Source: Ralstonia pickettii (GTDB lineage Bacteria > Pseudomonadota > Gammaproteobacteria > Burkholderiales > Burkholderiaceae). Taken from it: a DNA stretch of 64,000 nucleotides. The stretch is taken from assembly GCF_001699815.1 (NCBI RefSeq), contig NZ_MCGB01000025.1, positions 62,001 through 126,000 on the forward strand, read 5' to 3'. How positions within the stretch are numbered: position 1 is the stretch's first letter; every line of letters begins with the position of its first letter. Shown piece by piece: positions 45,277 through 54,659 of this stretch. A program made the position numbers and the translations under genes. The notes beneath the pieces were generated by a model. The model was not told the origin of the DNA. It saw only the letters and a program-made list of their open reading frames with translations, and searched no databases.

Positions 45277-47262
45277 ATGAGCAAAACCTCCCAATACAGC
45301 GAATCGTCGATCAAGGTCCTCAAGGGCCTGGAACCGGTCAAGCAACGGCCGGGCATGTACACGCGCACCGACAATCCCCTGCACATCGTGCAGGAAGTCA
45401 TCGACAACTCCGCTGACGAGGCGTTGGGCGGCTACGGCAAGCTGATTGCCGTGACGCTGCACAAGGACGGCAGCGTGAGCGTGGAAGACGATGCGCGGGG
45501 CATCCCTGTCGGCATCCACCCCGAAGAGGGCGTGCCGGTGGTCGAGATCGTCTACACGCGCCTGCATGCTGGCGGCAAGTTCGACAAGGGCCGCGGCGGC
45601 GCATACGCGTTCTCCGGCGGCTTGCACGGCGTGGGGGTGTCGGTCACGAACGCGCTGTCGACGCGGCTGGAAGTGACGGTCTGGCGTGACGGCAACGTGT
45701 CGACGCTCGCATTCTCCGGTGGCGACGTGATCGAACCGTTGACCACCCGCAAGGCCGAACGCGGCGAGAAGAAGAGCGGCACGCGCGTGCGTGCGTGGCC
45801 GGACGCCAAGTATTTCGATTCCGAGAACATCCCGCAGGCCGAGCTGCAGCGCTTGCTGCGCAGCAAGGCCGTGCTGCTGCCGGGCGTGAAGGTCACGCTC
45901 ACGCTGGAAAGAACCGGCGAGACGCTCGAATGGCAATACGACCAGGGCCTGCGCGGCTATCTGGTCGAATCGCTTGCGCAGGGCAGCGGTGCCGAGCCGG
46001 TGATCCCGCTGTTTGAAGGCGAACACTTTGCCGACCCTGACAAGCCCGGCGAAGAAGGTTTTGCCTTCGGCGAAGGCGCATCGTGGGTGGTGGCCTGGAC
46101 GGAAGAGGGCTCGCCGGTGCGTGAGTCATACGTCAACCTCATCCCGACGCCCGCCGGCGGCACGCACGAATCCGGTTTGCGCGAAGGCCTGTTTCAGGCC
46201 GTGAAGAGCTTTGTCGAGATGCACGCGCTCCTGCCCAAGGGCGTCAAGCTGATGTCCGAAGACGTGTTTGCGCGCGCTTCGTTCGTGCTGTCGGCCAAGG
46301 TGCTCGACCCGCAATTCCAGGGTCAGATCAAGGAACGCCTGAATAGCCGCGATGCGGTGCGCCTGGTGTCCACCTTCAGCCGCCCGGCGCTGGAACTGTG
46401 GCTGAACCAGCACGTCGAGCACGGCAAGAAGCTGGCCGAACTCGTCATCAAGCAGGCGCAGGCGCGTACACGTGCCGCGCAGAAGGTCGAGAAGAAGAAG
46501 GGCTCCGGTGTGGCCGTGCTGCCCGGCAAGCTGACCGACTGCGAATCCGACGACGTCACCCGCAACGAACTCTTCCTGGTGGAAGGCGATTCCGCCGGCG
46601 GCTCGGCCAAGATGGGCCGCGACAAGGAATTCCAGGCCATCCTGCCGTTGCGCGGCAAGGTGCTGAACACCTGGGAAACCGAGCGCGACCGCCTGTTCGC
46701 CAATAACGAGGTGCATGACATTGCGGTCGCCATCGGCGTGGACCCGCACGGGCCGAACGATACGGTCGACCTCTCCGGCCTGCGCTACGGCAAGATCTGC
46801 ATCCTGTCCGATGCTGACGTGGACGGGGCGCACATCCAGGTGCTGCTGCTCACGTTGTTCTTCAAGCACTTCCCGCAATTGATCGATCGCGGGAACGTAT
46901 GCGTGGCCCGTCCGCCGCTGTATCGTGTCGATGCCCCGGCGCGTGGCAAGAAGCCCGCGCAAAAGCTCTACGCGCTGGATGACGGCGAGTTGGAAGCCAT
47001 TGAAGACAAACTGCGCAAGGATGGCGTGAAAGAGGGCGCCTGGCAGATTTCCCGCTTCAAGGGCTTGGGCGAAATGAGCGCCGAGCAGCTCTGGGAAACC
47101 ACCATGAACCCCGACACGCGCCGTCTGCTGCCCGTGGCGCTGGGCGAACTGGGCCAAGACCAGACCATCAACATGATGAACATGCTGATGGGCAAGGGCG
47201 AAGCCGGCGCGCGCCGCACGTGGCTGGAAGCGCGCGGCAACGAAGTCGAAGCCGATATCTGA
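45277..47262 (+). CDS. parE: DNA topoisomerase IV subunit B
   Basis: A 661-residue ParE, the ATPase subunit of the decatenating topoisomerase. The GHKL ATP site is visible ([15 protein letters not shown] about 36-50; [24 protein letters not shown]). The TOPRIM domain carries [14 protein letters not shown] (about 434-447) and [10 protein letters not shown]. Length and TOPRIM spacing fit ParE, not GyrB, which has an insert. The partner parC follows after a lytic transglycosylase gene. TACAAT at 45211-45216 may be its -10. Confidence 0.97.
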   Translation: MSKTSQYSESSIKVLKGLEPVKQRPGMYTRTDNPLHIVQEVIDNSADEALGGYGKLIAVTLHKDGSVSVEDDARGIPVGIHPEEGVPVVEIVYTRLHAGGKFDKGRGGAYAFSGGLHGVGVSVTNALSTRLEVTVWRDGNVSTLAFSGGDVIEPLTTRKAERGEKKSGTRVRAWPDAKYFDSENIPQAELQRLLRSKAVLLPGVKVTLTLERTGETLEWQYDQGLRGYLVESLAQGSGAEPVIPLFEGEHFADPDKPGEEGFAFGEGASWVVAWTEEGSPVRESYVNLIPTPAGGTHESGLREGLFQAVKSFVEMHALLPKGVKLMSEDVFARASFVLSAKVLDPQFQGQIKERLNSRDAVRLVSTFSRPALELWLNQHVEHGKKLAELVIKQAQARTRAAQKVEKKKGSGVAVLPGKLTDCESDDVTRNELFLVEGDSAGGSAKMGRDKEFQAILPLRGKVLNTWETERDRLFANNEVHDIAVAIGVDPHGPNDTVDLSGLRYGKICILSDADVDGAHIQVLLLTLFFKHFPQLIDRGNVCVARPPLYRVDAPARGKKPAQKLYALDDGELEAIEDKLRKDGVKEGAWQISRFKGLGEMSAEQLWETTMNPDTRRLLPVALGELGQDQTINMMNMLMGKGEAGARRTWLEARGNEVEADI

Positions 47263-47278
47263 TCGCAAACCGACAACG

Positions 47279-48169
47279 ATGAAGCTTTTCGTACGTTTCG
47301 CATTCGCATTGACGGCGCTGGCCTTGTTGGCCAGCCAGCCGGCGCGCGCGGACGTCTACGGCTACATCGATGAAAACGGTCTGGCGCACTTCGCTGCCGA
47401 GCGGATAGACGATCGCTACGTGCTGTTCATGAAGGGCGTGGCGGTGGCGGGCAAGGGCGACGACAAGGCCAAGGACGATAGCGCCATCGCCCTGCCGGCA
47501 ACCGAGCTGCCCGACGCCGACGCCTATCTCAACGCCAGCAAGCGCGATGCACTCGACAACGCTGCCGGCATGCGCCAGCGCCTGGTGCGCGCGGTGTTGC
47601 AGCATCCGAACGTGCCGACGGTGGAACCGCTGATCCGCCAGGCCGCGAGCAAGCACGGTATCGACCCCGCGTTGGTGAAAGCCGTTATTGCCGCCGAATC
47701 CGGTTTCAACCCGCAGGCCGTGTCGCCCAAGGGTGCAATCGGGCTGATGCAGGTGATTCCGGACACCGGCGCGCGCTACGGCGTGACCGGCGACGCCCGC
47801 CGCACGGCCGCCCAGAAGCTGGCCGACCCGAAGACCAACATCACCACCGGCGTGCGTTACCTGAGCGATCTGCTGCGCATGTTCTCAGGCAACCTTGAGC
47901 TTGTGCTGGCCGCCTACAACGCGGGCGAGGGCGCCGTGCAGAAGCACGGCAACGACATTCCGCCCTACGCCGAGACGCAGAACTACGTGAAGACGGTGCT
48001 GCAGTTCTATCGCTACTACAACCCGGTCGCCGCCGTGCCCGGATTCATGAATGTGAGCGCCAACGGCGTCATCGCCACGCGCAAGCCGGGCCGCACGGGC
48101 CGGCCCGCACGCATCGAACTCGTATTGGACCCGGCCACCGGCGTGGCCACGAACGTACCTCAACATTGA
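47279..48169 (+). CDS. SLT-domain lytic transglycosylase
   Basis: A 296-residue exported peptidoglycan lyase. Signal peptide residues 1-24 (ending PARA). A short DUF4124-like region follows ([14 protein letters not shown]). The family 1 SLT domain (about 115-230) has catalytic E140 in [22 protein letters not shown] and the second motif [10 protein letters not shown]. The C-terminal tail is basic. It starts 17 bp after parE and ends 50 bp before parC, so it is probably co-transcribed with topoisomerase IV. Confidence 0.92.
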   Translation: MKLFVRFAFALTALALLASQPARADVYGYIDENGLAHFAAERIDDRYVLFMKGVAVAGKGDDKAKDDSAIALPATELPDADAYLNASKRDALDNAAGMRQRLVRAVLQHPNVPTVEPLIRQAASKHGIDPALVKAVIAAESGFNPQAVSPKGAIGLMQVIPDTGARYGVTGDARRTAAQKLADPKTNITTGVRYLSDLLRMFSGNLELVLAAYNAGEGAVQKHGNDIPPYAETQNYVKTVLQFYRYYNPVAAVPGFMNVSANGVIATRKPGRTGRPARIELVLDPATGVATNVPQH

Positions 48170-48218
48170 TCCTGGCGGCGCCGCAACGTTGAAGCGCGCC
48201 GCTTTCGCTTGAGTCTCC

Positions 48219-50561
48219 ATGGAACAACAAGACATCCTCTTCGACCCCAGCGAGCCGGCCGAAGCGCTCACGCTTGGCGCCTATGCTGAGCGCGCTTACC
48301 TCGACTACGCCATCAGCGTGGTCAAGGGCCGCGCACTGCCCGAGGTGGCCGATGGCCAGAAGCCGGTGCAGCGCCGCATCCTGTTCGCGATGCACGAGAT
48401 GGGCCTGCGCTCCGATGCCAAGCCTGTCAAATCGGCGCGCGTGGTCGGCGACGTGCTGGGCAAATTCCACCCGCATGGCGATCAATCCGCCTACGACGCA
48501 CTCGTGCGCCTGGCGCAGGATTTCTCGCTGCGTTACCCGCTGATCGACGGGCAGGGCAACTTCGGCTCGCGCGACGGCGACGGTGCGGCGGCGATGCGCT
48601 ATACCGAAGCGCGCCTCACGCCCATTTCGCGTCTGCTGCTCGAAGAGCTGGACCAGGGCACCGTCGATTTCATCCCGAACTACGACGGCTCGATGGAAGA
48701 GCCGAAGCTGCTGCCAGCGCGCTTGCCGTTCGTGCTGCTCAACGGCGCATCGGGCATTGCGGTCGGGATGGCCACGGAGATCCCGTCGCACAACCTGCGC
48801 GAAGTGGCGGCCGCCACCGTGGCGCTCATCCGCGACGACAAGCTCACCAGCACCGACCTGATGCAGTACATGCCGGGGCCGGACTTTCCGGGCGGCGGGC
48901 AGATCATCTCGTCGGCGGCCGACATTGCGCAGGTGTATGAAAGCGGTCGCGGCAGCCTGAAGGTGCGTGCGCGCTGGAAGATCGAAGAACTCGCGCGCGG
49001 CCAGTGGCAGCTCGTGGTGAACGAATTGCCGCCGAACACCTCGTCGCAGAAGGTGCTGGAAGAGATTGAAGAGCTGACGAACCCGAAGGTGCGCACGGGC
49101 AAGAAGTCGCTGTCGCCGGATCAGCTCACCATGAAGCAGACCATGCTGGGCCTGCTTGATGCCGTGCGCGACGAATCCGGCAAGGACGCTCCGGTGCGCC
49201 TCGTGTTCGAGCCCAAGAGCAAGAACATCGACCAGCAGGAATTTGCCAATGCATTGCTGGCCCACACATCGCTGGAGTCGGGTGCGGCCATCAACCTGGT
49301 GATGATCGGCACGGATGGCCGTCCGCGCCAGAAGGGCCTGGCAGAGATCCTGCGAGAGTGGATCGTCTACCGCTTCGCCACGGTCACGCGTCGCACGCGC
49401 CATCGTCTGGGCAAGGTGGAAGACCGTATCCACATCCTCGAAGGGCGGCAGTTGGTTCTGCTGCGCATCGAAGACGTGATCCGCATCATCCGTGAGAGCG
49501 AAGACCCGAAGGCCGCGCTGATCCAGGTCTTCAACCTGAGCGATCGCCAGGCCGAAGACATTCTGGAAATCCGCCTGCGTCAGCTTGCTCGCCTGGAAGC
49601 GATCAAGATCGAGCAGGAGCTGAAGAACCTGCGCGAAGAGCAGGGCGAGCTGGACGTGCTGCTGAAGTCCGAGACCATGATGCGCCGTCGCATCATCAAG
49701 GAGATCGAGACCGACGCGAAGCAATACGGTGACGACCGCCGCACCTTCATCCAGGAAGAGCGCCGCGCCGCAGCCGAAGTGAAGGTCGTTGATGAACCCG
49801 TCACGGTGATCGTTTCGCAGAAGGGCTGGGTGCGTACGCGCCAGGGCCATGGCCACGACGCCACGCAATTCACCTTCAAGGCAGGCGACACGCTCTACGA
49901 CACGTTTGAATGCCGGACCACCGATGCGCTGTTGATCTTCGGCACGCGCGACGACAAGGGCACGGGCCGGGTCTATTCCGTGGCCGTGGCGAACCTGCCC
50001 GGCGGCCGTGGCGACGGCGTGCCGCTGACGACGCTGATCGAACTCGCGCCGGGTACGCACATCGCCCACACGTTCGCAGGCCATGCCGAACAGAATCTGG
50101 TGATTTCCACGCGCGGCGGCAACGGCTTCCTGGCCAAGGTGGGTGACATGGTCGGCCGCCAGAAGGCTGGCAAGGCGTTCCTGACGCTGGATGAGGGCGA
50201 CCAGCCCAACAAGCCAGCGCCGGTGCCGGCTGACGCCTATGGCGTGGCGTGCCTGTCCGAAGGCGGCCGCATGCTGCTCTTCCAGATCAGCGAGTTGAAG
50301 ACGCTCGCCAGCGGTGGTCGTGGCGTGATCCTGATGGAACTGGAGAAGAACGAAGCGCTGCTTCAGGCAGTGGCCTTCGGTGCAGCGGGCTTCGTGCTCT
50401 CGGGCACCGGCCCGCGCGGCGGCAAGGCGGTCGAGCAGACCATGACGACCCGCGCGCAAGAGCCGTACGCCGGCAAGCGCGCACGCAAGGGCAAGACGCT
50501 CGAGCCCAAGCTGCGCGACCCGAAGCTCTCGTTGCCCAAGCCCGCGCCGGACGCCGCCTGA
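48219..50561 (+). CDS. parC: DNA topoisomerase IV subunit A
   Basis: A 780-residue ParC, the DNA-cleaving subunit. The catalytic tyrosine is Y128 in [10 protein letters not shown]. The quinolone region is [13 protein letters not shown] (84-96), so the site equal to E. coli Ser80 is Gln89 and Glu84 is Asp93. The tower and coiled-coil regions follow; the C-terminal part (about 500-740) has the beta-pinwheel pattern with [13 protein letters not shown]-type blades. The 4-bp gap to the first chr gene suggests read-through into it. Confidence 0.97.
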   Translation: MEQQDILFDPSEPAEALTLGAYAERAYLDYAISVVKGRALPEVADGQKPVQRRILFAMHEMGLRSDAKPVKSARVVGDVLGKFHPHGDQSAYDALVRLAQDFSLRYPLIDGQGNFGSRDGDGAAAMRYTEARLTPISRLLLEELDQGTVDFIPNYDGSMEEPKLLPARLPFVLLNGASGIAVGMATEIPSHNLREVAAATVALIRDDKLTSTDLMQYMPGPDFPGGGQIISSAADIAQVYESGRGSLKVRARWKIEELARGQWQLVVNELPPNTSSQKVLEEIEELTNPKVRTGKKSLSPDQLTMKQTMLGLLDAVRDESGKDAPVRLVFEPKSKNIDQQEFANALLAHTSLESGAAINLVMIGTDGRPRQKGLAEILREWIVYRFATVTRRTRHRLGKVEDRIHILEGRQLVLLRIEDVIRIIRESEDPKAALIQVFNLSDRQAEDILEIRLRQLARLEAIKIEQELKNLREEQGELDVLLKSETMMRRRIIKEIETDAKQYGDDRRTFIQEERRAAAEVKVVDEPVTVIVSQKGWVRTRQGHGHDATQFTFKAGDTLYDTFECRTTDALLIFGTRDDKGTGRVYSVAVANLPGGRGDGVPLTTLIELAPGTHIAHTFAGHAEQNLVISTRGGNGFLAKVGDMVGRQKAGKAFLTLDEGDQPNKPAPVPADAYGVACLSEGGRMLLFQISELKTLASGGRGVILMELEKNEALLQAVAFGAAGFVLSGTGPRGGKAVEQTMTTRAQEPYAGKRARKGKTLEPKLRDPKLSLPKPAPDAA

Positions 50562-50565
50562 ACCC

Positions 50566-51144
50566 ATGAGCGATCCGAGCGCCGCACCTGACGCCAACGC
50601 CGCAGCAAACGCAAACATTCCGTCCTGCAGCAAGCTCTTCACCGAGTTTGCGCGGATGGGCCTGTCGGGCTTCGGCGGCGTACTGCCCTTTGCGCGCGCC
50701 GGCATTGTCGATCGCAACCGGTGGCTCTCCAACACCGAGTTCGCCGAGTTGCTGAGCCTGGGCCAGGTGTTGCCCGGCCCGAATGTGGTCAACCTTTCGG
50801 TGATGCTCGGCTACCGCTTTCACGGGGTGCGGGGCGCCGCTGCCGCAATGGCCGGACTGGTGCTGACGCCTGCGGTGCTGTTGTTGCTGATCGTCATGCT
50901 GTACGACCACTTCAGTGCGCTGTCGGTGGTGCAGAACCTGCTCAAGGGCATGGCGGCGGTGGCAGCGGGGCTGGTGCTTTCAACGGCCGTCAAGCTGGCG
51001 CAGGGCCAGTCGCGCACCTGGCGGGCGCTCGGCATCGGCCTGGCGGTTTTCCTGACCATTGGCGTCCTGCAGTGGCCGCTGCTTCCCGTGATGCTGGTGC
51101 TGATTCCGCTCGCACTCGTGCTCGAATGGTGGGCGATGCGATGA
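50566..51144 (+). CDS. Chromate transporter, N-terminal half (split ChrA)
   Basis: A 192-residue short-chain CHR protein. The family motif FxxxGLSGFGGVLPFARA (about 26-42) and the SLGQVLPGPNVVNLSVMLGYR segment are visible. Four or more membrane helices follow. It pairs with the next gene, whose ATG overlaps its stop (ATGA); together they equal one long ChrA. Such pairs export chromate in some bacteria but many have no proven substrate. Confidence 0.88.
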   Translation: MSDPSAAPDANAAANANIPSCSKLFTEFARMGLSGFGGVLPFARAGIVDRNRWLSNTEFAELLSLGQVLPGPNVVNLSVMLGYRFHGVRGAAAAMAGLVLTPAVLLLLIVMLYDHFSALSVVQNLLKGMAAVAAGLVLSTAVKLAQGQSRTWRALGIGLAVFLTIGVLQWPLLPVMLVLIPLALVLEWWAMR

Positions 51145-51671
51145 GCTACCTCACCACCGTCTTCGACCTGTTCTGGCACTTTCTTGTGCTGTCGTTTCTC
51201 GCCATCGGCGGGGCCAGCTCGACGCTGCCCGACATGCACCGCTTTCTGGTCGACACCCGGCACTACATGACGAGCGAGCAGTTGAGCGCCATGTACGCCA
51301 TCTCGCAGGCCGCACCGGGCCCCAACGTGCTCTTCGTTGAGTTGTTCGGCTGGCAGGCGGCGGGTCTGGGTGGGGCGATTGCCTCGCTGGTCGGCATCTG
51401 CGGGCCATCGTGCGTAATTGCTGCCGTCATCGCGCGCGTCATGGACCGCAAGCCTGACGCGCGCTGGATTGCGCTGGTCCGCCGTGGCCTCGCACCGCTC
51501 ACGATCGGCCTGCTGTTCTCCACCGGCTGGGTGCTGGCGCGCGGCGCAGACAGCAGCTTCAGCACCATTGCGCTGACCGTGGCGACGGTCGTGGCGTCCT
51601 CCTTCACCCGCGTCCACCCGCTGGTGCTGGTGGGGCTGGGGGCATTGGTCGGCGGTATGGGCTGGGTGTAG
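51141..51671 (+). CDS. Chromate transporter, C-terminal half (split ChrA)
   Basis: A 176-residue CHR protein with its own copy of the family motif (FLAIGGASSTLPDMHRFLV) and SQAAPGPNVLFVELFGWQ. Five hydrophobic segments. Translation is coupled to the preceding gene through a 4-bp overlap, and both halves are needed in studied pairs of this type. A terminator follows. Confidence 0.88.
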   Translation: MSYLTTVFDLFWHFLVLSFLAIGGASSTLPDMHRFLVDTRHYMTSEQLSAMYAISQAAPGPNVLFVELFGWQAAGLGGAIASLVGICGPSCVIAAVIARVMDRKPDARWIALVRRGLAPLTIGLLFSTGWVLARGADSSFSTIALTVATVVASSFTRVHPLVLVGLGALVGGMGWV

Positions 51672-51699
51672 CGCCCGCGCCGTCCGGCCTGCGAAATCC

Positions 51700-51725
51700 A
51701 AGGCGGACGCATGTCCGCCTTTTTT
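51700..51725 (+). terminator. Intrinsic terminator after the chr pair
   Basis: Perfect 9-bp stem AAGGCGGAC/GTCCGCCTT, GCAT loop, then TTTT, 29 bp after the stop. It closes the probable parE-to-chr run. Confidence 0.92.
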
Positions 51726-51788
51726 CTTGGCCCGCTCGCCACCGAGATGGGCGCACAGCCCTCGGGAATACCCCAATGCCGTTCATGA

Positions 51789-51835
51789 TGTATATACAAC
51801 AACATATCGATCAACGCGATGTTGTCTGTATGTGA
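51789..51835. promoter_or_regulatory. HutC/GntR-like operator region before the amino-acid permease
   Basis: TGTATATACA (51789-51798) is a perfect palindrome of the type bound by HutC-family GntR repressors. Next to it, arms ACAACAT (51799-51805) and ATGTTGT (51819-51825) form a second dyad and lead into TGTCTGTATGTG, a degenerate second site. The region is 75-120 bp before the permease start. The repressor is not in the window, so this is sequence-based inference. Confidence 0.55.
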
Positions 51836-51909
51836 ACTCCGGTCCGTTCGACGCCTGCGTCCCGCCCGGAACTGCGCCGACAGCCTTGCCGACATAAAGA
51901 GGAGACAGT

Positions 51910-53292
51910 TTGGAACACCTTCAACGCAACCTGCGCGCGCGGCATATCCGCTTTCTCGCGCTCGGTTCGGCCATCGGCACGGGCCTTTTCTACGGGTCCG
52001 CTTCGGCCATCCAGTTGGCCGGGCCGGCCGTGATCCTTGCATACATCATCGGCGGCGCGGCCGTCTACATGGTCATGCGCGCGCTCGGCGAGATGGCGGT
52101 GCGCCAGCCGGTCTCCGGTTCGTTCGGGCGTTATGCGCGCGACAACCTCGGTCCGCTCGCCGGCTTTCTCACCGGCTGGACGTACATCCTCGAAATGGTG
52201 ATCGTCTGCCTGGCCGACGTGACCGCCTTCGGCATCTACATGGGCTTCTGGTTTCCCGAGGTGCCGCAATGGCTCTGGGTGCTCGGCATCGTCATGCTCA
52301 TCTGCGGCCTGAACCTCTGCAACGTCAAGGTGTTCGGCGAGATGGAATTCTGGCTCGCACTGATCAAGATCGTAGCGATTGGCGCCATGATCGTCGGCGG
52401 CACCGTCATCCTGTTCCTCGGCGTGAAGATGAACGGCGAGCACGCGTCGGGCCTCAGCAATCTCTGGTCGCATGGCGGTTTCCTGCCGCACGGCGTGGGC
52501 GGCCTCGTGGCGTCGTTTGCCGTGGTGATGTTCGCGTATGGCGGCGTCGAGATCATCGGCATCACCGGCGGTGAGGCGCAGAACCCCGACAAGGTCATCC
52601 CGAAGGCCATCAACGCCGTACCGGCGCGCATCCTGCTGTTCTACGTGCTGACCATGTGCGTGCTGATGGCGATCTTCCCGTGGACAGGCATCGACGGCCA
52701 GGGCAGCCCGTTCGTGCAGATCTTCTCAGGGCTGGGTATCCAGTCGGCGGCGGCAATCCTCAACCTCATCGTCATTTCGGCAGCCATCTCGGCCATCAAC
52801 AGCAACATCTTTGGAGCGGGCCGGATGATGTACGGCATGGCGGAGCAGGGCCAGGCGCCGCGCATCTTTGCGGCCACGTCGCGTCACGGTGTGCCCTGGG
52901 TGACGGTGCTGTTCATGGCCGGTGCGCTGTTGTGCGGCGTGGTGCTGAACTACCTGATCCCCGAAAACGTCTTCGTGATCATCGCGTCGATCGCCACGTT
53001 CGCCACCGTGTGGGTCTGGCTGATGATCCTGTTGTCGCAGGTGGCGATGCGCCGTCGCCTGTCGGCCGAAGAAGTGCGTGCGCTCAAGTTCAAGGTGCCG
53101 CTGTGGCCCGTGGGGCCGGCCCTTGCCATCGCGTTCATGCTCTTCGTGATCGGCGTGCTGGGCACCATGGAAGACACCCGGGTGGCGCTTTACGTCGGCG
53201 CAGGCTGGGTGCTGCTCATGTCGGCAGCGTGGTATCTGCGCGTGAAGCCCAACGCAGCAGCCGTTCTGGCTGAAGAGGCAAGCGGGGTGTGA
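51910..53292 (+). CDS. Amino-acid permease, AAT (APC) family
   Basis: A 460-residue permease with 12 predicted membrane segments. The N-terminal family signature [18 protein letters not shown] (about 14-31) and the [16 protein letters not shown] segment match the AroP/ProY/HutT group of proton symporters. The start is TTG at 51910, after GGAGACAG. A HutC-like operator upstream suggests histidine (or urocanate) as substrate, but aromatic amino acids or proline remain possible. An MHS transporter follows 44 bp later and may be co-transcribed. Confidence 0.9.
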   Translation: MEHLQRNLRARHIRFLALGSAIGTGLFYGSASAIQLAGPAVILAYIIGGAAVYMVMRALGEMAVRQPVSGSFGRYARDNLGPLAGFLTGWTYILEMVIVCLADVTAFGIYMGFWFPEVPQWLWVLGIVMLICGLNLCNVKVFGEMEFWLALIKIVAIGAMIVGGTVILFLGVKMNGEHASGLSNLWSHGGFLPHGVGGLVASFAVVMFAYGGVEIIGITGGEAQNPDKVIPKAINAVPARILLFYVLTMCVLMAIFPWTGIDGQGSPFVQIFSGLGIQSAAAILNLIVISAAISAINSNIFGAGRMMYGMAEQGQAPRIFAATSRHGVPWVTVLFMAGALLCGVVLNYLIPENVFVIIASIATFATVWVWLMILLSQVAMRRRLSAEEVRALKFKVPLWPVGPALAIAFMLFVIGVLGTMEDTRVALYVGAGWVLLMSAAWYLRVKPNAAAVLAEEASGV

Positions 53293-53336
53293 GCCCCGCC
53301 CGCCCGCAAAGACAAGACAAGTTTCGGAGACACCCC

Positions 53337-54656
53337 ATGTCGAACCAAACCTCTGCGCCGTCGTACGCCGGCCGCGCCGATGCGCAGGCGACAGGCCACG
53401 CGCAACCGCTGTCACGCACGCGCGCCATTGCCGCCATCACCATCGGCAACGGCCTCGAGTTCTATGACTTCGTGGTCTATAGCTTCTTCGCCACGCTGAT
53501 CGGCCGGCTGTACTTTCCGGTCGGCAACGCGACCGGCCAGTTGCTGATGTCGTTCGCCACATTTGGCGTGGGTTTCCTGATGCGGCCGCTCGGCGGTTTG
53601 CTGATCGGCATGTACGCCGATCGGGCGGGCCGCAAGCCGGCGGTGGCGCTCACGTTGTGGCTGATGGGTCTGTCGTCGCTGATCTTCGTCGTCACGCCCA
53701 CTTACGCCCAGATCGGCATCCTCGCGCCCATCCTCGTCGTGCTTGCGCGGCTTGTGCAGGGCTTTGCCATCGGTGGCGAGATGGGTGCTTCGACTGCGCT
53801 GCTGCTGGAATACGCTGATGATCGTTCGCGCGGCTTCTATACGAGCTGGCAACCGTTCAGCCAGGGGCTGGCGGCGCTGTTCGGCGCGCTGGTCGGCCTG
53901 CTGCTGAGCAACGTGCTGGCGCCTGGGGCGCTGGAGTCGTGGGGCTGGCGGTTGGCGTTCGTGATCGGCATTCTCGTCATCCCGGTCGGCCTGATCATCC
54001 GCCGCCGCCTGGAGGAAACCGCCGCACCGCCCAGCACGCGCGAAGCCGACGCCACGCTGCCGTTGCTGCGCGAACACCGTCGCACGCTGGTGGCGAGCAT
54101 CCTGCTGATGATCGGGGTGGCGTCGTCCACGTACATCATCGTCTACTACCTCAGCAACTACGCTGTGAGCGTGCTGCACATGCCGCTGTCGCTGGGCATC
54201 TGGGCGGCGTGCATCGCTGCGCTGGTGCAGGTGGTGCTGTCGCCGTTCGCGGGGCGGCTGGCCGACCGCGTGGGGCGCCGCAGGGTGGTGCTGTGGTCGC
54301 GCGTTGCACTGCTGGCGATGATCTATCCGGCCTTTGCGCTCATCAACGTAGACCCATCGCTCGCCCGGTTGCTGATCGTGGTCGGCTGCCTGTCGGTGCC
54401 GATGTCGATGACTTCGCCGGCCTCGATGGTGCTCGTGAGCGAGGTGCTGCCGCAGCGGCTGCGCGCCACGGGGCTGTCGATTGCCTACTGCGTCGCCATC
54501 GCCATCTTTGGCGGCTTTGCGCAGTTCTTCTCGACCGAGCTGATCCAGCTCACAGGCAATGCCAACGCACCGGCTTTCTACGTGATCGGCTGCGGCCTCG
54601 TCTCGCTGATCGGGCTGGCCATGGTGCCCGAGACGCTCGGCCGCCGCCTGTCGTAA
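53337..54656 (+). CDS. MFS transporter, metabolite:H+ symporter (MHS) family
   Basis: A 439-residue, 12-helix MFS protein. The N-terminal IGNGLEFYDFVVYSFFA and the loop 2-3 motif GMYADRAGRKPA identify the MHS group (citrate, proline/betaine, shikimate, ketoglutarate carriers). A second such motif, GRLADRVGRRRVV, occurs between helices 8 and 9. GGAG precedes the ATG at 53337. The substrate cannot be read from sequence; its place behind the amino-acid permease hints at a related organic acid or amino acid. Confidence 0.87.
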   Translation: MSNQTSAPSYAGRADAQATGHAQPLSRTRAIAAITIGNGLEFYDFVVYSFFATLIGRLYFPVGNATGQLLMSFATFGVGFLMRPLGGLLIGMYADRAGRKPAVALTLWLMGLSSLIFVVTPTYAQIGILAPILVVLARLVQGFAIGGEMGASTALLLEYADDRSRGFYTSWQPFSQGLAALFGALVGLLLSNVLAPGALESWGWRLAFVIGILVIPVGLIIRRRLEETAAPPSTREADATLPLLREHRRTLVASILLMIGVASSTYIIVYYLSNYAVSVLHMPLSLGIWAACIAALVQVVLSPFAGRLADRVGRRRVVLWSRVALLAMIYPAFALINVDPSLARLLIVVGCLSVPMSMTSPASMVLVSEVLPQRLRATGLSIAYCVAIAIFGGFAQFFSTELIQLTGNANAPAFYVIGCGLVSLIGLAMVPETLGRRLS

Positions 54657-54659
54657 CGC

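Noticed and set aside
48069-50792. 907-codon minus-strand open frame opposite parC
   Set aside because: Shadow of parC. The product is low in normal hydrophobic patterning and matches no family.
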